64,000 bases of DNA. It comes from Dinoroseobacter sp039192165 (GTDB lineage: Bacteria; Pseudomonadota; Alphaproteobacteria; Rhodobacterales; Rhodobacteraceae). The stretch covers positions 62,001 to 126,000 of the forward strand of contig JBCCXD010000006.1 of assembly GCA_039192165.1 (NCBI GenBank), in the 5' to 3' direction. Each line of letters opens with the position of its first letter. Positions within the stretch are counted from its first letter, which is position 1. The notes under the pieces were generated by a model that was given only the letters and a program-made list of their open reading frames with translations, was not told the origin of the DNA and did no database searches. The position numbers and the translations under genes were made by a program. Of this stretch, positions 8,450 to 17,253 are shown in pieces.

Positions 8450-9832
8450 CTATTCAGCCAGTGCAACCCGAGCCTGTCTCAGCCCGAGCGCCACTGCGGC
8501 GAAGCCAATCACGAGCACGGCGATGCAGATCCAGAGCAACTGGTCATACTTATGCGCCGCTGGCAGCAGAGCGTTGAGGACAGCGCTGTCGCGGAAGAAG
8601 TAGGCCAACGCACCGCCGATCGCAGCGACAAAGCAGACAAGATATGACCAGAGTGGAATATCACGATTGAAAACCAGACCCGCAACCATGACCGGGGTCA
8701 AAAACATCGATGCAGTGCCTGACACAGCTACCGCGTCAAAGAGCGTGGAATTGCCCCAAAGTGTCAGAGCCGTGCCTGCCAGCATAAAACCGACCATGGC
8801 GATCCGTCCGCCGGTCAGCGTGCGCGGCAGAAGGCGCAATTCCTCAACCATGACACGGGCGGAAGACGAGAGCGCAGAATCAAGCGTCGACAACGCGGAA
8901 ATCAGCAGTGACAGCATAAGAAGGGCCCAAATCCACCCAGGGAACATCACGGACCATGTGCCGAGCAGCTGGCCTTCATATTCGGCGCCCACAAGGCTCG
9001 CCTGGATGCCGAACATCCCAAAACCAATGATGCAAAGCGCAGAGATCCAGAACGCATGGATAAAGGACCAGGCCGTGCGCTTGCGATCGGCGATGAACCC
9101 GCGGTCCATCATTACCGGATCATGCGCGGGATAGGAAAACACCTGCAATGCGGCAACCGCAAGCAAGACCCAGCCCTGGCGTGCGCCGGAGGCACCCTCC
9201 GCTGACATGACGGCCGCGAGGTCGAAATCGGCCGAGGTTACCAGCGCCGCGAAGGCAATCCCGAAAACAACCAGAAAGAGCAGCATCTGCACCACATCGG
9301 TGCGCAGCGCAGCCGATAGTCCGCCCCAGGCAGAGTATGCAAGGCCAAGCACAGCAACGGCGAGAATGGCTATTGTCCCGGCGCCGGCCTCGGGCAAAAG
9401 CGCATCAAAGATCAGACCGACCACCAGAAGGTTGGCAAAGACCTCTGACAGAAGCCGCAACGCGATGACTGCGTTATACGTGACAGTCCCGGTGCCGCCA
9501 AAACGTGCGCCCAGCCAGTCCTGCACGGAGCGCCCGCCCTGCGCCCGAATACGCGCGACAATAAAGCCTCCGGTCAGGAAAGATCCGTAGTAAGCGGCGT
9601 AGGCCAGAGTGCCCGGCATCCCATAGAAGTAACCGAGGATCGCTGCGTTCATCAGAGAACGCGCGAAAATCCAGGTTGTGACCTGACTCAGCACGAGAAC
9701 CCAAAGGCCCGGGGCGGACCCCGCGACGCTCTGCCCGCCGAAAAACCCGTCAAGGGTGGCGCGCCGCGGGGCAACGGCAAAAGACGCCACAGCCACCAAC
9801 ACAAAGGCGAGCGCGATATAGAAAGTCATCAT
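8450..9832 (-). CDS. Sodium:solute symporter (SSS/SLC5 family)
   Basis: Encodes about 460 residues with at least 12 hydrophobic segments. It has SSS-type features such as the LGLAYSAWGGLSAALRTDVVQ stretch (given as AWGGLSAALRTDV), typical of this family, and SALSTLDSALSS in a later helix. It would import an unknown organic solute with Na+. Two adjacent ATG codons (9832 and 9829) are equally possible starts. It sits between the SDR gene and the ABC ATPase, all leftward, but the 113-base gap behind the SDR leaves room for its own promoter. Confidence 0.88.
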   Translation of the reverse strand: MMTFYIALAFVLVAVASFAVAPRRATLDGFFGGQSVAGSAPGLWVLVLSQVTTWIFARSLMNAAILGYFYGMPGTLAYAAYYGSFLTGGFIVARIRAQGGRSVQDWLGARFGGTGTVTYNAVIALRLLSEVFANLLVVGLIFDALLPEAGAGTIAILAVAVLGLAYSAWGGLSAALRTDVVQMLLFLVVFGIAFAALVTSADFDLAAVMSAEGASGARQGWVLLAVAALQVFSYPAHDPVMMDRGFIADRKRTAWSFIHAFWISALCIIGFGMFGIQASLVGAEYEGQLLGTWSVMFPGWIWALLMLSLLISALSTLDSALSSSARVMVEELRLLPRTLTGGRIAMVGFMLAGTALTLWGNSTLFDAVAVSGTASMFLTPVMVAGLVFNRDIPLWSYLVCFVAAIGGALAYFFRDSAVLNALLPAAHKYDQLLWICIAVLVIGFAAVALGLRQARVALAE

Positions 9833-9945
9833 GTCATGTTTCCTGTCGTAGACGTGCGCGACAGAGCTAGCAGCGGCCAAAGAGCGCCTCCACTCACATA
9901 CTCGCCACCGACGCGAATGTGACAGATTGCAACAATTCCGACCGC

Positions 9946-10725
9946 TCAAACAGTCAGATTGGCGGCCCCACCGTCAACCAGAAGATTTTGTCCCACGATG
10001 AAACCGGCATGTTGCGAGCACAGAAAAGCGCAGGTGTTTCCGAATTCCTCGGACGTGCCGTACCGGCGCGCAGGAATTGTCGCCTGGCGGGCCGCCCTTG
10101 CTTCTTCAAAGCTGATGCCCTCGCGTAACACCACCGCGTTGTCCAGCGACACGGCCCTGTCTGTTGCGTGAATGCCTGGCAGCAGGTTGTTGATTGTAAC
10201 GTTGTGCTCTGCCACCTGACGCGCGGTTCCAGCAACATAGCCGGTCAGCCCAGCGCGCGCCGAATTTGAAAGCCCGAGCTGTGGAATTGGCGCGCGCACA
10301 GATGCTGACGTGATGTTCACGACGCGTCCGAATCTGCGGTCGATCATTCCCGGCAATGTAGCTTTCATCATGGCGATCGGCGCGAGCATGTTTGCGTCGA
10401 GCGCCGCGATAAAATCATCGCGGTCCCAATCGGGCCAGAAGCCCGGAGGCGGACCGCCCGCGTTGTTTACCAGAATGTCCACGTCGCCAGCCGCGTCGAG
10501 CACCGCCGTGCGCCCGTCTTCGGTGGTGATATCGGCGGCGACAGCTGAGACTTGCACGCCGTAGGCCGCGCGAATTTCCTCGGCGGTCTGCGCCAATGCG
10601 TCTTCGCCTCTTGCGTTCAGCACAAGGTTGGCACCGCCTGCGGCCAGCGCCTCAGCGCAGCCGCGCCCCAGACCTTTCGAACTGGCGCAGACAATCGCCG
10701 TTTTTCCAGAAATCCCAAGGTCCAT
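9946..10725 (-). CDS. Atypical short-chain dehydrogenase/reductase
   Basis: Encodes 259 residues with an SDR Rossmann fold: the cofactor motif CASSKGLGRGCA near the N-terminus, NNAGG after strand 4, and the end FIVGQNLLVDGGAA. The usual Tyr-x-x-x-Lys catalytic pair is not present: the equivalent region reads ITSASVRAPIPQLGLSNSAR, with serine and arginine near those positions. A BKR-like subgroup of SDRs shows this change, so the fold is certain but the reaction is not. It is divergent from the universal stress protein gene. Confidence 0.87.
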   Translation of the reverse strand: MDLGISGKTAIVCASSKGLGRGCAEALAAGGANLVLNARGEDALAQTAEEIRAAYGVQVSAVAADITTEDGRTAVLDAAGDVDILVNNAGGPPPGFWPDWDRDDFIAALDANMLAPIAMMKATLPGMIDRRFGRVVNITSASVRAPIPQLGLSNSARAGLTGYVAGTARQVAEHNVTINNLLPGIHATDRAVSLDNAVVLREGISFEEARAARQATIPARRYGTSEEFGNTCAFLCSQHAGFIVGQNLLVDGGAANLTV

Positions 10726-10792
10726 CTATCCCGCTCCCCGTTGTTCTGCGGCGGACCTAGCTTTTCAATGGAGGAAAGCCAAGGCCTCTCGA

Positions 10793-10806
10793 TTGATGCT
10801 GATCAA
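10793..10806 (+). promoter_or_regulatory. FnrL/FNR-type binding site
   Basis: TTGAT-GCTG-ATCAA is a perfect match to the FNR/FnrL consensus TTGAT-N4-ATCAA. It is centred 58 bases before the start of the universal stress protein gene. A centre at -41.5 would put the -10 element at TACCAT (10829-10834), four of six consensus bases. This is the arrangement of an oxygen-controlled class II promoter. Confidence 0.72.
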
Positions 10807-10857
10807 GCCTGAGCAGCCTTATTCGTGATACCATGCTCGCAGATACGGGAGGTTTCC

Positions 10858-11688
10858 ATGCGTTCAATTCTGATTGCCACCGATACTCATGCCGACAGTG
10901 ACCGGGCTTTGTCCCGCGCTGTCCGGCTGGCCGTCGCGCTTGGGGCTAAACTGACTGTCCTGTCGGTGATGGAAGACACCGACGAAAACACAGCACTGAT
11001 CCTGCGCGAAGGCTTGGTAGAAGATCAGCTTTCGGCACAGCCCGGCGCGGAGAGCCTGACCAAGGATGTTGTGGTCACCTCCGGTGATCCGGCCGAAGCA
11101 ATTGCGCGCTGCGCTCTGCAAACTGACGCAGATCTGGTCGTTATGGGTCAGCACCATACCCGAAAGTTCTTTGACGGCTTTCGCGCGACGACGCTCGAAA
11201 AGATCTTACAGGCGCTGGAATGCCCCGCTCTGCTCGCTGTCGAACCGTCGGTTCAGGACTATGCGAACATCCTTGCACCGGTGGATTTCTCACCGGCCTG
11301 TGCGGCCAGTATCGCAGCAGCAAAGACGCTGGCCCCAGATGCAGAGATCAGGCTGATGCATGTTGTTGAAGTACCCTACCAAAACAGCATCGCTGCACCC
11401 GGAGCGGTCGGGGACGTGTCCCATATGGTAGATCCGGCCCCTTTTATTGAGGACGCCCAAAACCGGGCGAGAGAGTTTGCACCTGGGCTTGTCGCCGAGT
11501 TTCCAACCGGCCCCTTCCACCACGAACTGAGTGTGTCATTGCGCACGTTGCCCGCCCAGCTGGTCTGTTTGGGCGCGCACACCAAACGGAGCGCGATAGA
11601 CGCGCTGCTGGGAAGTTTCACGGCTGATCTTGTGCGAGACCCGCCCACAGATCTCTTGATCGCCCCTCCGCCCCGGTCGGCTGAATGA
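10858..11688 (+). CDS. Tandem-domain universal stress protein
   Basis: Encodes 276 residues made of two UspA-like domains, residues ~1-135 and ~140-275. The first begins RSILIATDTHADSD and holds VVMGQHHTRKFF; the second begins ANILAPVDFSPAC and ends with CLGAHTKRSAIDALLGSFT. The chosen ATG follows GGGAGG by 5 bases; an earlier start 11 residues upstream lacks that site. Usp proteins help cells survive starvation and respiratory stress. The FNR-type site upstream suggests induction under low oxygen. Confidence 0.9.
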   Translation: MRSILIATDTHADSDRALSRAVRLAVALGAKLTVLSVMEDTDENTALILREGLVEDQLSAQPGAESLTKDVVVTSGDPAEAIARCALQTDADLVVMGQHHTRKFFDGFRATTLEKILQALECPALLAVEPSVQDYANILAPVDFSPACAASIAAAKTLAPDAEIRLMHVVEVPYQNSIAAPGAVGDVSHMVDPAPFIEDAQNRAREFAPGLVAEFPTGPFHHELSVSLRTLPAQLVCLGAHTKRSAIDALLGSFTADLVRDPPTDLLIAPPPRSAE

Positions 11689-11698
11689 GGATCCTCGC

Positions 11699-12685
11699 TC
11701 AGGCGTTTACATCAACGACGACACGGCCCTTTACCTGACCTTTCAGGATATCTGAGCCAAGCTTTGGAAGATCCGCCAGCGTCGCCGGTTGTACCATGGC
11801 GTCCAGCTTGTCCATCGGGAGATGTTCGGCGATTTCGCCCCAGGCCCGGATGCGATCTTCATAGGGCCGCATGACCGAGTCGATGCCCAGCAGGTTTACG
11901 CCTCGCAACAAGAACGGAATAACCGTGGCAGGAAGCCCTGCGCCCCCAGCCAGTCCGACCGCAGACACCGAGGCGCCATACTGCATCTGCCCCAGAACGC
12001 GCGCAAGCATGGCGCCGCCCACAGCATCAACACACCCGGCCCAGAGTTCCTTCTCAAGCGGGCGCTTGACGGTTTCATTGATCTCATCCCGCGCAACGAT
12101 CTGAGACGCGCCCAAAGATTTCAAATACTCTGCGGTTTCCGGCCGGCCGGTTACACCGGCAACTTCGTAGCTCTTTGCTGCAAGAAGCGCGACAGCGACC
12201 GAGCCGACACCTCCGGCCGCTCCGGTTACCAGCACGGGGCCGTTTCCAGGCACCAACCCGTGATCTTCAAGTGCCATAACAGCGAGCATAGAGGTGAACC
12301 CAGCCGTCCCGACCGCCATGGCCTGCCGGGTGCTCAGCCCCTCCGGTAAAGGCACAAGCCAATCGGCTTTCACCCGCGCTTTTTGGGCGTAGCCCCCCCA
12401 ATGGACCTCTCCCACGCGCCATCCCGTCAAAACAACTTTATCGCCGGGCGCATAGCGCGGGTCATCGGACGTTTCGACCGTGCCAGCAAAGTCGATACCC
12501 GGCACATGCGGATACGTGCGCACCAATCCGCCGCCCGGACCGATGCAGAGGCCGTCCTTGTAGTTGACGGTGGAGAATTCCACCGCAACGGTGACATCAC
12601 CCTCGGGCAGCATGTCCTCAGTGATGTCTTCCACCGCTGCAGATGGTTTCTCCTCGCCCTCTTTGCGCACAACCAATGCTTTCAT
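11699..12685 (-). CDS. acuI: Acryloyl-CoA reductase (NADPH)
   Basis: Encodes 328 residues of the YhdH/YhfP medium-chain reductase group. The N-terminus is MKALVVRKEGE, with STVNYKDGL typical of AcuI, and the NADPH site is VLVTGAAGGVGSVAVALLA. AcuI reduces acryloyl-CoA to propionyl-CoA, which protects cells from the acrylate made by DMSP cleavage. The gene follows dmdA by 17 bases, the dmdA-acuI order known in roseobacters. A frame extension 120 residues upstream overlaps dmdA and is rejected. Confidence 0.94.
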   Translation of the reverse strand: MKALVVRKEGEEKPSAAVEDITEDMLPEGDVTVAVEFSTVNYKDGLCIGPGGGLVRTYPHVPGIDFAGTVETSDDPRYAPGDKVVLTGWRVGEVHWGGYAQKARVKADWLVPLPEGLSTRQAMAVGTAGFTSMLAVMALEDHGLVPGNGPVLVTGAAGGVGSVAVALLAAKSYEVAGVTGRPETAEYLKSLGASQIVARDEINETVKRPLEKELWAGCVDAVGGAMLARVLGQMQYGASVSAVGLAGGAGLPATVIPFLLRGVNLLGIDSVMRPYEDRIRAWGEIAEHLPMDKLDAMVQPATLADLPKLGSDILKGQVKGRVVVDVNA

Positions 12686-12702
12686 CGACCTTGCTCCCCG
12701 CG

Positions 12703-13812
12703 TTATGTCGTTGATTTCCAGAACCCTCCGCGCACAAGCGCGGTCCGTGTTCCCTGCTGCGTTTCGACCACAAGCTCTGTGCCCGGGTCCCAATGTGTCA
12801 TGCGCACCATACCTATGGCGACGTTGCCCGCATAGTCGGGCGACCACGCGGCGGAGGTGACCTGACCCACTTGCAGGTTGCCGGACCACAGCGGCCAGGC
12901 CCGATCGCAGGGCGGCAGGGGGTCCCCGGCAATTTCGAGCGCGCGGATCTGGCGAATGGGTCCATCCATCGAAACGCGCATCAAAGCATCGCGCCCGAGG
13001 CAGCCGATCGCGGTTTCGACGTTGCAAAAGCGGGCAAGACCGCACTCAAACGGCGTGTTCGCGCGGGTCATGTCGTTGCCATAACTCAGCAATCCGCCCT
13101 CAATCCGCTCAATCAGATTGGGACAGCCAGCGCGCACATCAAGGTCTTCTCCGGCGGCGGTCAATGCCTCCCAAAGCGGCATCCCGAGATCAGAGCCTTC
13201 GACGTAAATTTCAAATCCGCCCTGTCGCGAATAGCCCGATCGGGCGACAACCAGGTCGCGCCCTTCAAACTGAAAAAAGCCGAAGCGGAAAAATCGCAAC
13301 GCCGTCACTTCCGGCCCGAAGACCCGCGACATGAGGGTGTCCGCCTTTGGACCCTGCACCGCCAGAGGCGAAACATCGGGCTCGTCAACCAACACTTCGA
13401 GCTGTCGCGCCAGCCCAAGCGCCTTCACCCACAAGAGAAGATCACTGTCCGCAATTGATATCCAGTAGCGTTCATCGGACAGTTTCAGCGCAACCGGATC
13501 GTTCAGCATGCCGCCTGTCTCATCAACAACCGGTATGTAGTAGCACTGGCCGGGTAGCATCCCGCGCAGATCGCGCGGTGTCAGGACCTGAAGCAGCCGC
13601 CCTGCATCCGGGCCGCGCAGCTCGATTTGCCGCTCCACGGCCACATCCCAGAGCTGTACGTGGGTTTTCAAATGTCTGTAGTCTTCTTCGACGCTGTCGA
13701 AAACCGTGGGCAGCAGCATCCGATTATAGACGGTGTAGCCTTTGACGCCGGCGGCTTCGACCGCGGCCGAGAACGGCGTTCTGCGAAGACGGCGAGACAA
13801 GGAAATCTGCAT
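12703..13812 (-). CDS. dmdA: Dimethylsulfoniopropionate demethylase
   Basis: Encodes 369 residues of the GcvT-like aminomethyltransferase fold, the DmdA length. DmdA moves a methyl group from DMSP to tetrahydrofolate and leaves methylmercaptopropionate. The sequence carries DmdA-like stretches such as TVYNRMLLPTVFDSVEEDY and SGYSRQGGFEIYVEG. Close linkage to acuI separates it from ordinary GcvT. Its ATG overlaps the DinB stop by one base (TAATG), so the two are likely coupled. No dmdBCD genes are in the window. Confidence 0.94.
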   Translation of the reverse strand: MQISLSRRLRRTPFSAAVEAAGVKGYTVYNRMLLPTVFDSVEEDYRHLKTHVQLWDVAVERQIELRGPDAGRLLQVLTPRDLRGMLPGQCYYIPVVDETGGMLNDPVALKLSDERYWISIADSDLLLWVKALGLARQLEVLVDEPDVSPLAVQGPKADTLMSRVFGPEVTALRFFRFGFFQFEGRDLVVARSGYSRQGGFEIYVEGSDLGMPLWEALTAAGEDLDVRAGCPNLIERIEGGLLSYGNDMTRANTPFECGLARFCNVETAIGCLGRDALMRVSMDGPIRQIRALEIAGDPLPPCDRAWPLWSGNLQVGQVTSAAWSPDYAGNVAIGMVRMTHWDPGTELVVETQQGTRTALVRGGFWKSTT

Positions 13813-14318
13813 TAAAACCCCTCCGGCATGGCAAAAAGGTCCGTGTCGCCGGGCGTAGCGCCGGCGGCTGTCAACATCGCGTGAATCTGTCCTCGATGGT
13901 GGGTCTGATGATTGAACATATGCGTGAGACATAGTGCGAATGGCTTCTCGACATCGTGCCCGAGCGCGCCCGAGTGCCACGACAACGCTCCTTCCAGATC
14001 TTCGGGCTCAAGCCGTCCGGCCCATTCAGTGATCTGCCGATCCGCCTCGCGGCGCGCGCGCAGAAACACGCCCCAGTTCGGCGTGAAACTAACGCTGGCC
14101 TTTATCCCGCCGTCGGCTGTGTCCCATCCGGCGAGACGACTCATCCAGATCGTGTCGGCCCAGAGCAGGTGATTGAAAGTGGCCATGATCGAGCCGAAAA
14201 ATGAACCACGAAATTTGGTTAGGTCAGACGGCTCCAAACCCTGCGCTGCCGCGATCAGGTTCTCATTCTGCCACGCGTTGTACCGCGCCATCAGGTGGCA
14301 GTAGCCGGGCGTGATCAT
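13812..14318 (-). CDS. DinB family protein
   Basis: Encodes 168 residues of the DinB/YfiT four-helix fold. Three histidines that fit the family's metal site are seen: in TFNHLLWAD (near residue 49) and in HMFNHQTHHRGQ (near residues 132-141). Relatives include thiol-dependent transferases; the substrate here is unknown. Its start overlaps the DUF1326 stop by 4 bases, and its stop overlaps the dmdA start by one base. This places it firmly in the dmdA transcription unit. Confidence 0.9.
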   Translation of the reverse strand: MITPGYCHLMARYNAWQNENLIAAAQGLEPSDLTKFRGSFFGSIMATFNHLLWADTIWMSRLAGWDTADGGIKASVSFTPNWGVFLRARREADRQITEWAGRLEPEDLEGALSWHSGALGHDVEKPFALCLTHMFNHQTHHRGQIHAMLTAAGATPGDTDLFAMPEGF

Positions 14319-15040
14319 TTGCGTTTCGGCCGACCCGGCCCCGACCAGTGAATTGGACAGATATCAGCCGATTTGCTGCTCAGATCCCAGACACGGCCAT
14401 AGTCCCGCAGTTTGCTGCGAAGACCAACTGCCGGGATAATTGTCGATCCCATCCAATAACTGGAATTGGTGATCATCACCGGGTTCTCCGGGTCCAAGCC
14501 GCCGAGCATCTCAATCTCGCCTTCGATTTTTCGCCCGACTTTGATGGTCCGGCGTGACCCGTTCGTCCCAATTTCAACCGGTGCTCGCTCAGCGCCGATG
14601 ATGTCCGACACGAGCATAGTCAGAAGACCTGTTGAACCACCCGCACCACCAGAAAGGATTTTCAGAAGGCCGTTATACGCCTTCTGTGTTGCCCGCTCGT
14701 CGACATAGGCCGCGACACGCCAACCCCCTTCGGCCATTTTGCCTGGAATATCGACCAGAAGTGCGACGTTCAGACCAGAAAGATCCTCCCCTTCAAAGTT
14801 GCCTTCGTCGATCCGGATGGCCATCCAAGCCTTGCAATACCCCTCTGTAGGCGGGTGTTTTCCAAGCGAGATAACGCAAGGGCACCAGACCTCGCAGGTA
14901 CAGTTCAAGAACAGCTCGCCCTTGATCTCCCAGGTTGTTGGCTCTTGTCGCCGACGGCGGGGGTTCATCCGCGCGTCGATGCGCTCCATTACCTGCAAGC
15001 GGTCGGACTTTTTGTGCTGACTGGTCTTCTGATCCGCCAT
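14315..15040 (-). CDS. DUF1326 domain protein with Cys-rich motif
   Basis: Encodes 241 soluble residues. After a basic N-terminal stretch comes the DUF1326 domain with a cysteine cluster NCTCEVWCPCV around residues 46-56, which could bind a metal ion. The family has no established function and is often encoded next to DUF2182 membrane proteins, as here: the DUF2182 gene ends 10 bases upstream. The start MADQKTSQHKK is preferred over a frame extension that overlaps the upstream gene. Confidence 0.88.
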   Translation of the reverse strand: MADQKTSQHKKSDRLQVMERIDARMNPRRRRQEPTTWEIKGELFLNCTCEVWCPCVISLGKHPPTEGYCKAWMAIRIDEGNFEGEDLSGLNVALLVDIPGKMAEGGWRVAAYVDERATQKAYNGLLKILSGGAGGSTGLLTMLVSDIIGAERAPVEIGTNGSRRTIKVGRKIEGEIEMLGGLDPENPVMITNSSYWMGSTIIPAVGLRSKLRDYGRVWDLSSKSADICPIHWSGPGRPKRK

Positions 15041-15050
15041 GGCGTTCTCC

Positions 15051-15851
15051 CTATAGTCCTGCAGCGCCGTAGCTGATGACGCCCAACCCCGCGACAACAA
15101 GCACGACACCGGCTGGCCGGGACACGACATGCGCGACCTGAGGCAGCTTCTCAAGCACCATGAACAACGTTGCGAGCCCCATCCACAAAAGGCTCATTGT
15201 GCCGCCTACGAAACCGAGCGCCATAATGCCCCAGCAACACCCCGCGCAGTAGCTGCCAAGCCCCGCGCCCATGCGCGCTCCTCCGCCAAAGCCGGGACGC
15301 CAGTGTCCGAGGTAGTATTGCATCGGGCTGTGACAAACGCCGTGGCAGATCTCTTTCAAGCGGGTGAACTGGTAAAGACCGACAACAACAAGCAGCACCC
15401 CTGAAATCCAAAGGGACGTCGCTGCGCCTAAGGAGTTCAACGTGCCATTGGCGATCAAAAGCGCCTGCAGCACGGAAAAAAGCAGGGCCATGCCGATCCA
15501 CACCGCGAAATACCCAAGGACAACGCCGATCCAGCCTGCACGCGTCCCGTCTGCAGATCTGATCAAAGCCTCATAGGTGCCAAGGGCAGGCACAAGCGTC
15601 GGCAACATCATCGCTGCCATCATAATTGCCCACATCGGAGCAAGCGCTCCGAACGAGGTCATGGGCATCATGTTCATACCGACTGAGCGGCCCAGCCAAT
15701 CAAGCCCTGACATGCGCGCCATGCCGAACATAAAGACCCACGCAAGCAGGATCGTGGCGAAAAACGCCAGCCAGCAGAGACTGCGCAGATCAAGCCATGT
15801 ACGAAGCACGTTTTCCTCCCTGACGGGCAGGTTTTCCGTAAGCCTTTGCAT
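15051..15851 (-). CDS. DUF2182 integral membrane protein
   Basis: Encodes 266 residues with about six hydrophobic segments. The family has been described as a predicted metal-binding membrane protein. This sequence shows possible ligands: the methionine-rich GMNMMPMTSFG and IMMAAMMLP, CHGVCHSPM, and YCAGCCWG. It is paired with DUF1326 downstream and follows the P450 gene by only 16 bases. Transport, storage or insertion of a metal is an inference; nothing is proven. Confidence 0.88.
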   Translation of the reverse strand: MQRLTENLPVREENVLRTWLDLRSLCWLAFFATILLAWVFMFGMARMSGLDWLGRSVGMNMMPMTSFGALAPMWAIMMAAMMLPTLVPALGTYEALIRSADGTRAGWIGVVLGYFAVWIGMALLFSVLQALLIANGTLNSLGAATSLWISGVLLVVVGLYQFTRLKEICHGVCHSPMQYYLGHWRPGFGGGARMGAGLGSYCAGCCWGIMALGFVGGTMSLLWMGLATLFMVLEKLPQVAHVVSRPAGVVLVVAGLGVISYGAAGL

Positions 15852-15867
15852 TTGTCAAACGAACTAT

Positions 15868-17253
15868 TCAGTTCGGGGCCTCAAAGCCGCGTTTGGAGAC
15901 CTTCAGCCAAATGCCCCGGGCCGCCCGCACAGTCAGATGCGCTTGCGGTACCGGGACGTTCTCAGGCAGTGGCGCAACGCGAAACCTGCCAATGAGAGCA
16001 GACAGAAGAATCACGCCTTCGGCCATGGCAAAACCAGCGCCCACGCAAACTCGGGCGCCGGAGGAGAACGGCAGATACGCGTCGCGCTGACTATCTTGGT
16101 TTTCCGGCCTTGCCCAGCGGTCCGGATCAAACGTATCGGGACTGTCCCAGAAGCGCTCATGTCGATGCAGATGCCATGGGCTCAGCACAATCTGCGCTGC
16201 CTTGGGAATGCGGCGATCGCGCCAAATCCGCGGACCCGTCGTCTGCCGCACCATCATAGGGACAGGCGGATATAGTCGCAGCGCTTCGCGAAAAACGTCT
16301 CGGGTCAGTGGAAGCTTGGATAGCGCCGAGAAGGGCATCGATAACGGATCTAGCTCTGCGACCTCTGCTGCTACTCTGTCTTGTATTTCCGGATGCGCCG
16401 CAAGCAGCCAGAGCGCCCATGCAAGGGCGCTTGCGGAGGTTTCGTGCCCTGCCAGAAAGAAGATCGCAACCTGATCAACCATCTCTTCCGGACCAAACCC
16501 CTGCCCGGTTTCGGGATCCCGGGTGGTCATAATTTTGGTCGCCAGGTCATCTGGCGCCGTTCCCGCGGAAATCTCGGCGGCTCGGGTCTCGCACAATCCG
16601 CTCAGCAATGCTCTGATTTCCGCGGCAGCTGTTTTTGTGGTCTGCCGAAACGACCGCGGCGCCCAGCGCGGAAGGGGCAGGAAGGCGCCAAGGTTCAAGA
16701 TCGGCTGGCTGCGCTGATACGCCTGAAATGCGCGGAACACTTCAGTTGCGACCGTGTCTTCTATCGGTATCGAAAACAGCGTGCGGAAGATTACGTCCGC
16801 CGCGGCATGGCTTGCCTGTTCCTCAATCTCCACGGCGTCGGCCGCCGCACAGGCAGAGAGCCGCGCGACCGCTTGCGCGGCCGCTTGCTGCATGGCGGGA
16901 AAACTGTCTCGCACACGTCCGCCCTCGAAGGCCGGATCGATGATCCGTCGCTGACGTTCCCAGACGGTTCCGTTTGTGAGAAAGACGCTCTCTCCCAAAA
17001 GCGGGCGCAAACCTTCAGCAACACGGTCAGATTTGGGAAACTCTTGCGGTCTTTCCTGCAGCACCTCGCGCACCAGCCGGGGGTCGTTGACCAGATAAGA
17101 GCGAAAGAACGGCGTGCGGTACTCCGCCATCCACGCCCTGTAGAGCCGTTCAGGTTGCGCTGAAAGGATATCGGCACGGAACAGGCGCACGTACTCCCAA
17201 AACCGCACCTTGTCCGGTCGTGACGGCGGTTTGGGTGCGCGCCAGTCGGTCAC
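15868..17253 (-). CDS. Cytochrome P450
   Basis: Encodes 461 residues with all P450 hallmarks: the I-helix oxygen-binding motif AGHET (residues 268-272), the ExxR motif EALR (323-326) and the heme-binding loop FSSGARVCVG with the ligand Cys403. There is no membrane anchor, so it is a soluble bacterial P450. The substrate cannot be read from sequence. Its start overlaps the upstream hydrolase stop by 4 bases. No ferredoxin or ferredoxin reductase gene is adjacent. Confidence 0.95.
   Translation of the reverse strand: MTDWRAPKPPSRPDKVRFWEYVRLFRADILSAQPERLYRAWMAEYRTPFFRSYLVNDPRLVREVLQERPQEFPKSDRVAEGLRPLLGESVFLTNGTVWERQRRIIDPAFEGGRVRDSFPAMQQAAAQAVARLSACAAADAVEIEEQASHAAADVIFRTLFSIPIEDTVATEVFRAFQAYQRSQPILNLGAFLPLPRWAPRSFRQTTKTAAAEIRALLSGLCETRAAEISAGTAPDDLATKIMTTRDPETGQGFGPEEMVDQVAIFFLAGHETSASALAWALWLLAAHPEIQDRVAAEVAELDPLSMPFSALSKLPLTRDVFREALRLYPPVPMMVRQTTGPRIWRDRRIPKAAQIVLSPWHLHRHERFWDSPDTFDPDRWARPENQDSQRDAYLPFSSGARVCVGAGFAMAEGVILLSALIGRFRVAPLPENVPVPQAHLTVRAARGIWLKVSKRGFEAPN

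Noticed and set aside
12686..13045. A 120-residue N-terminal extension of acuI
   Set aside because: It overlaps dmdA in another frame; the conserved AcuI start is at 12685.
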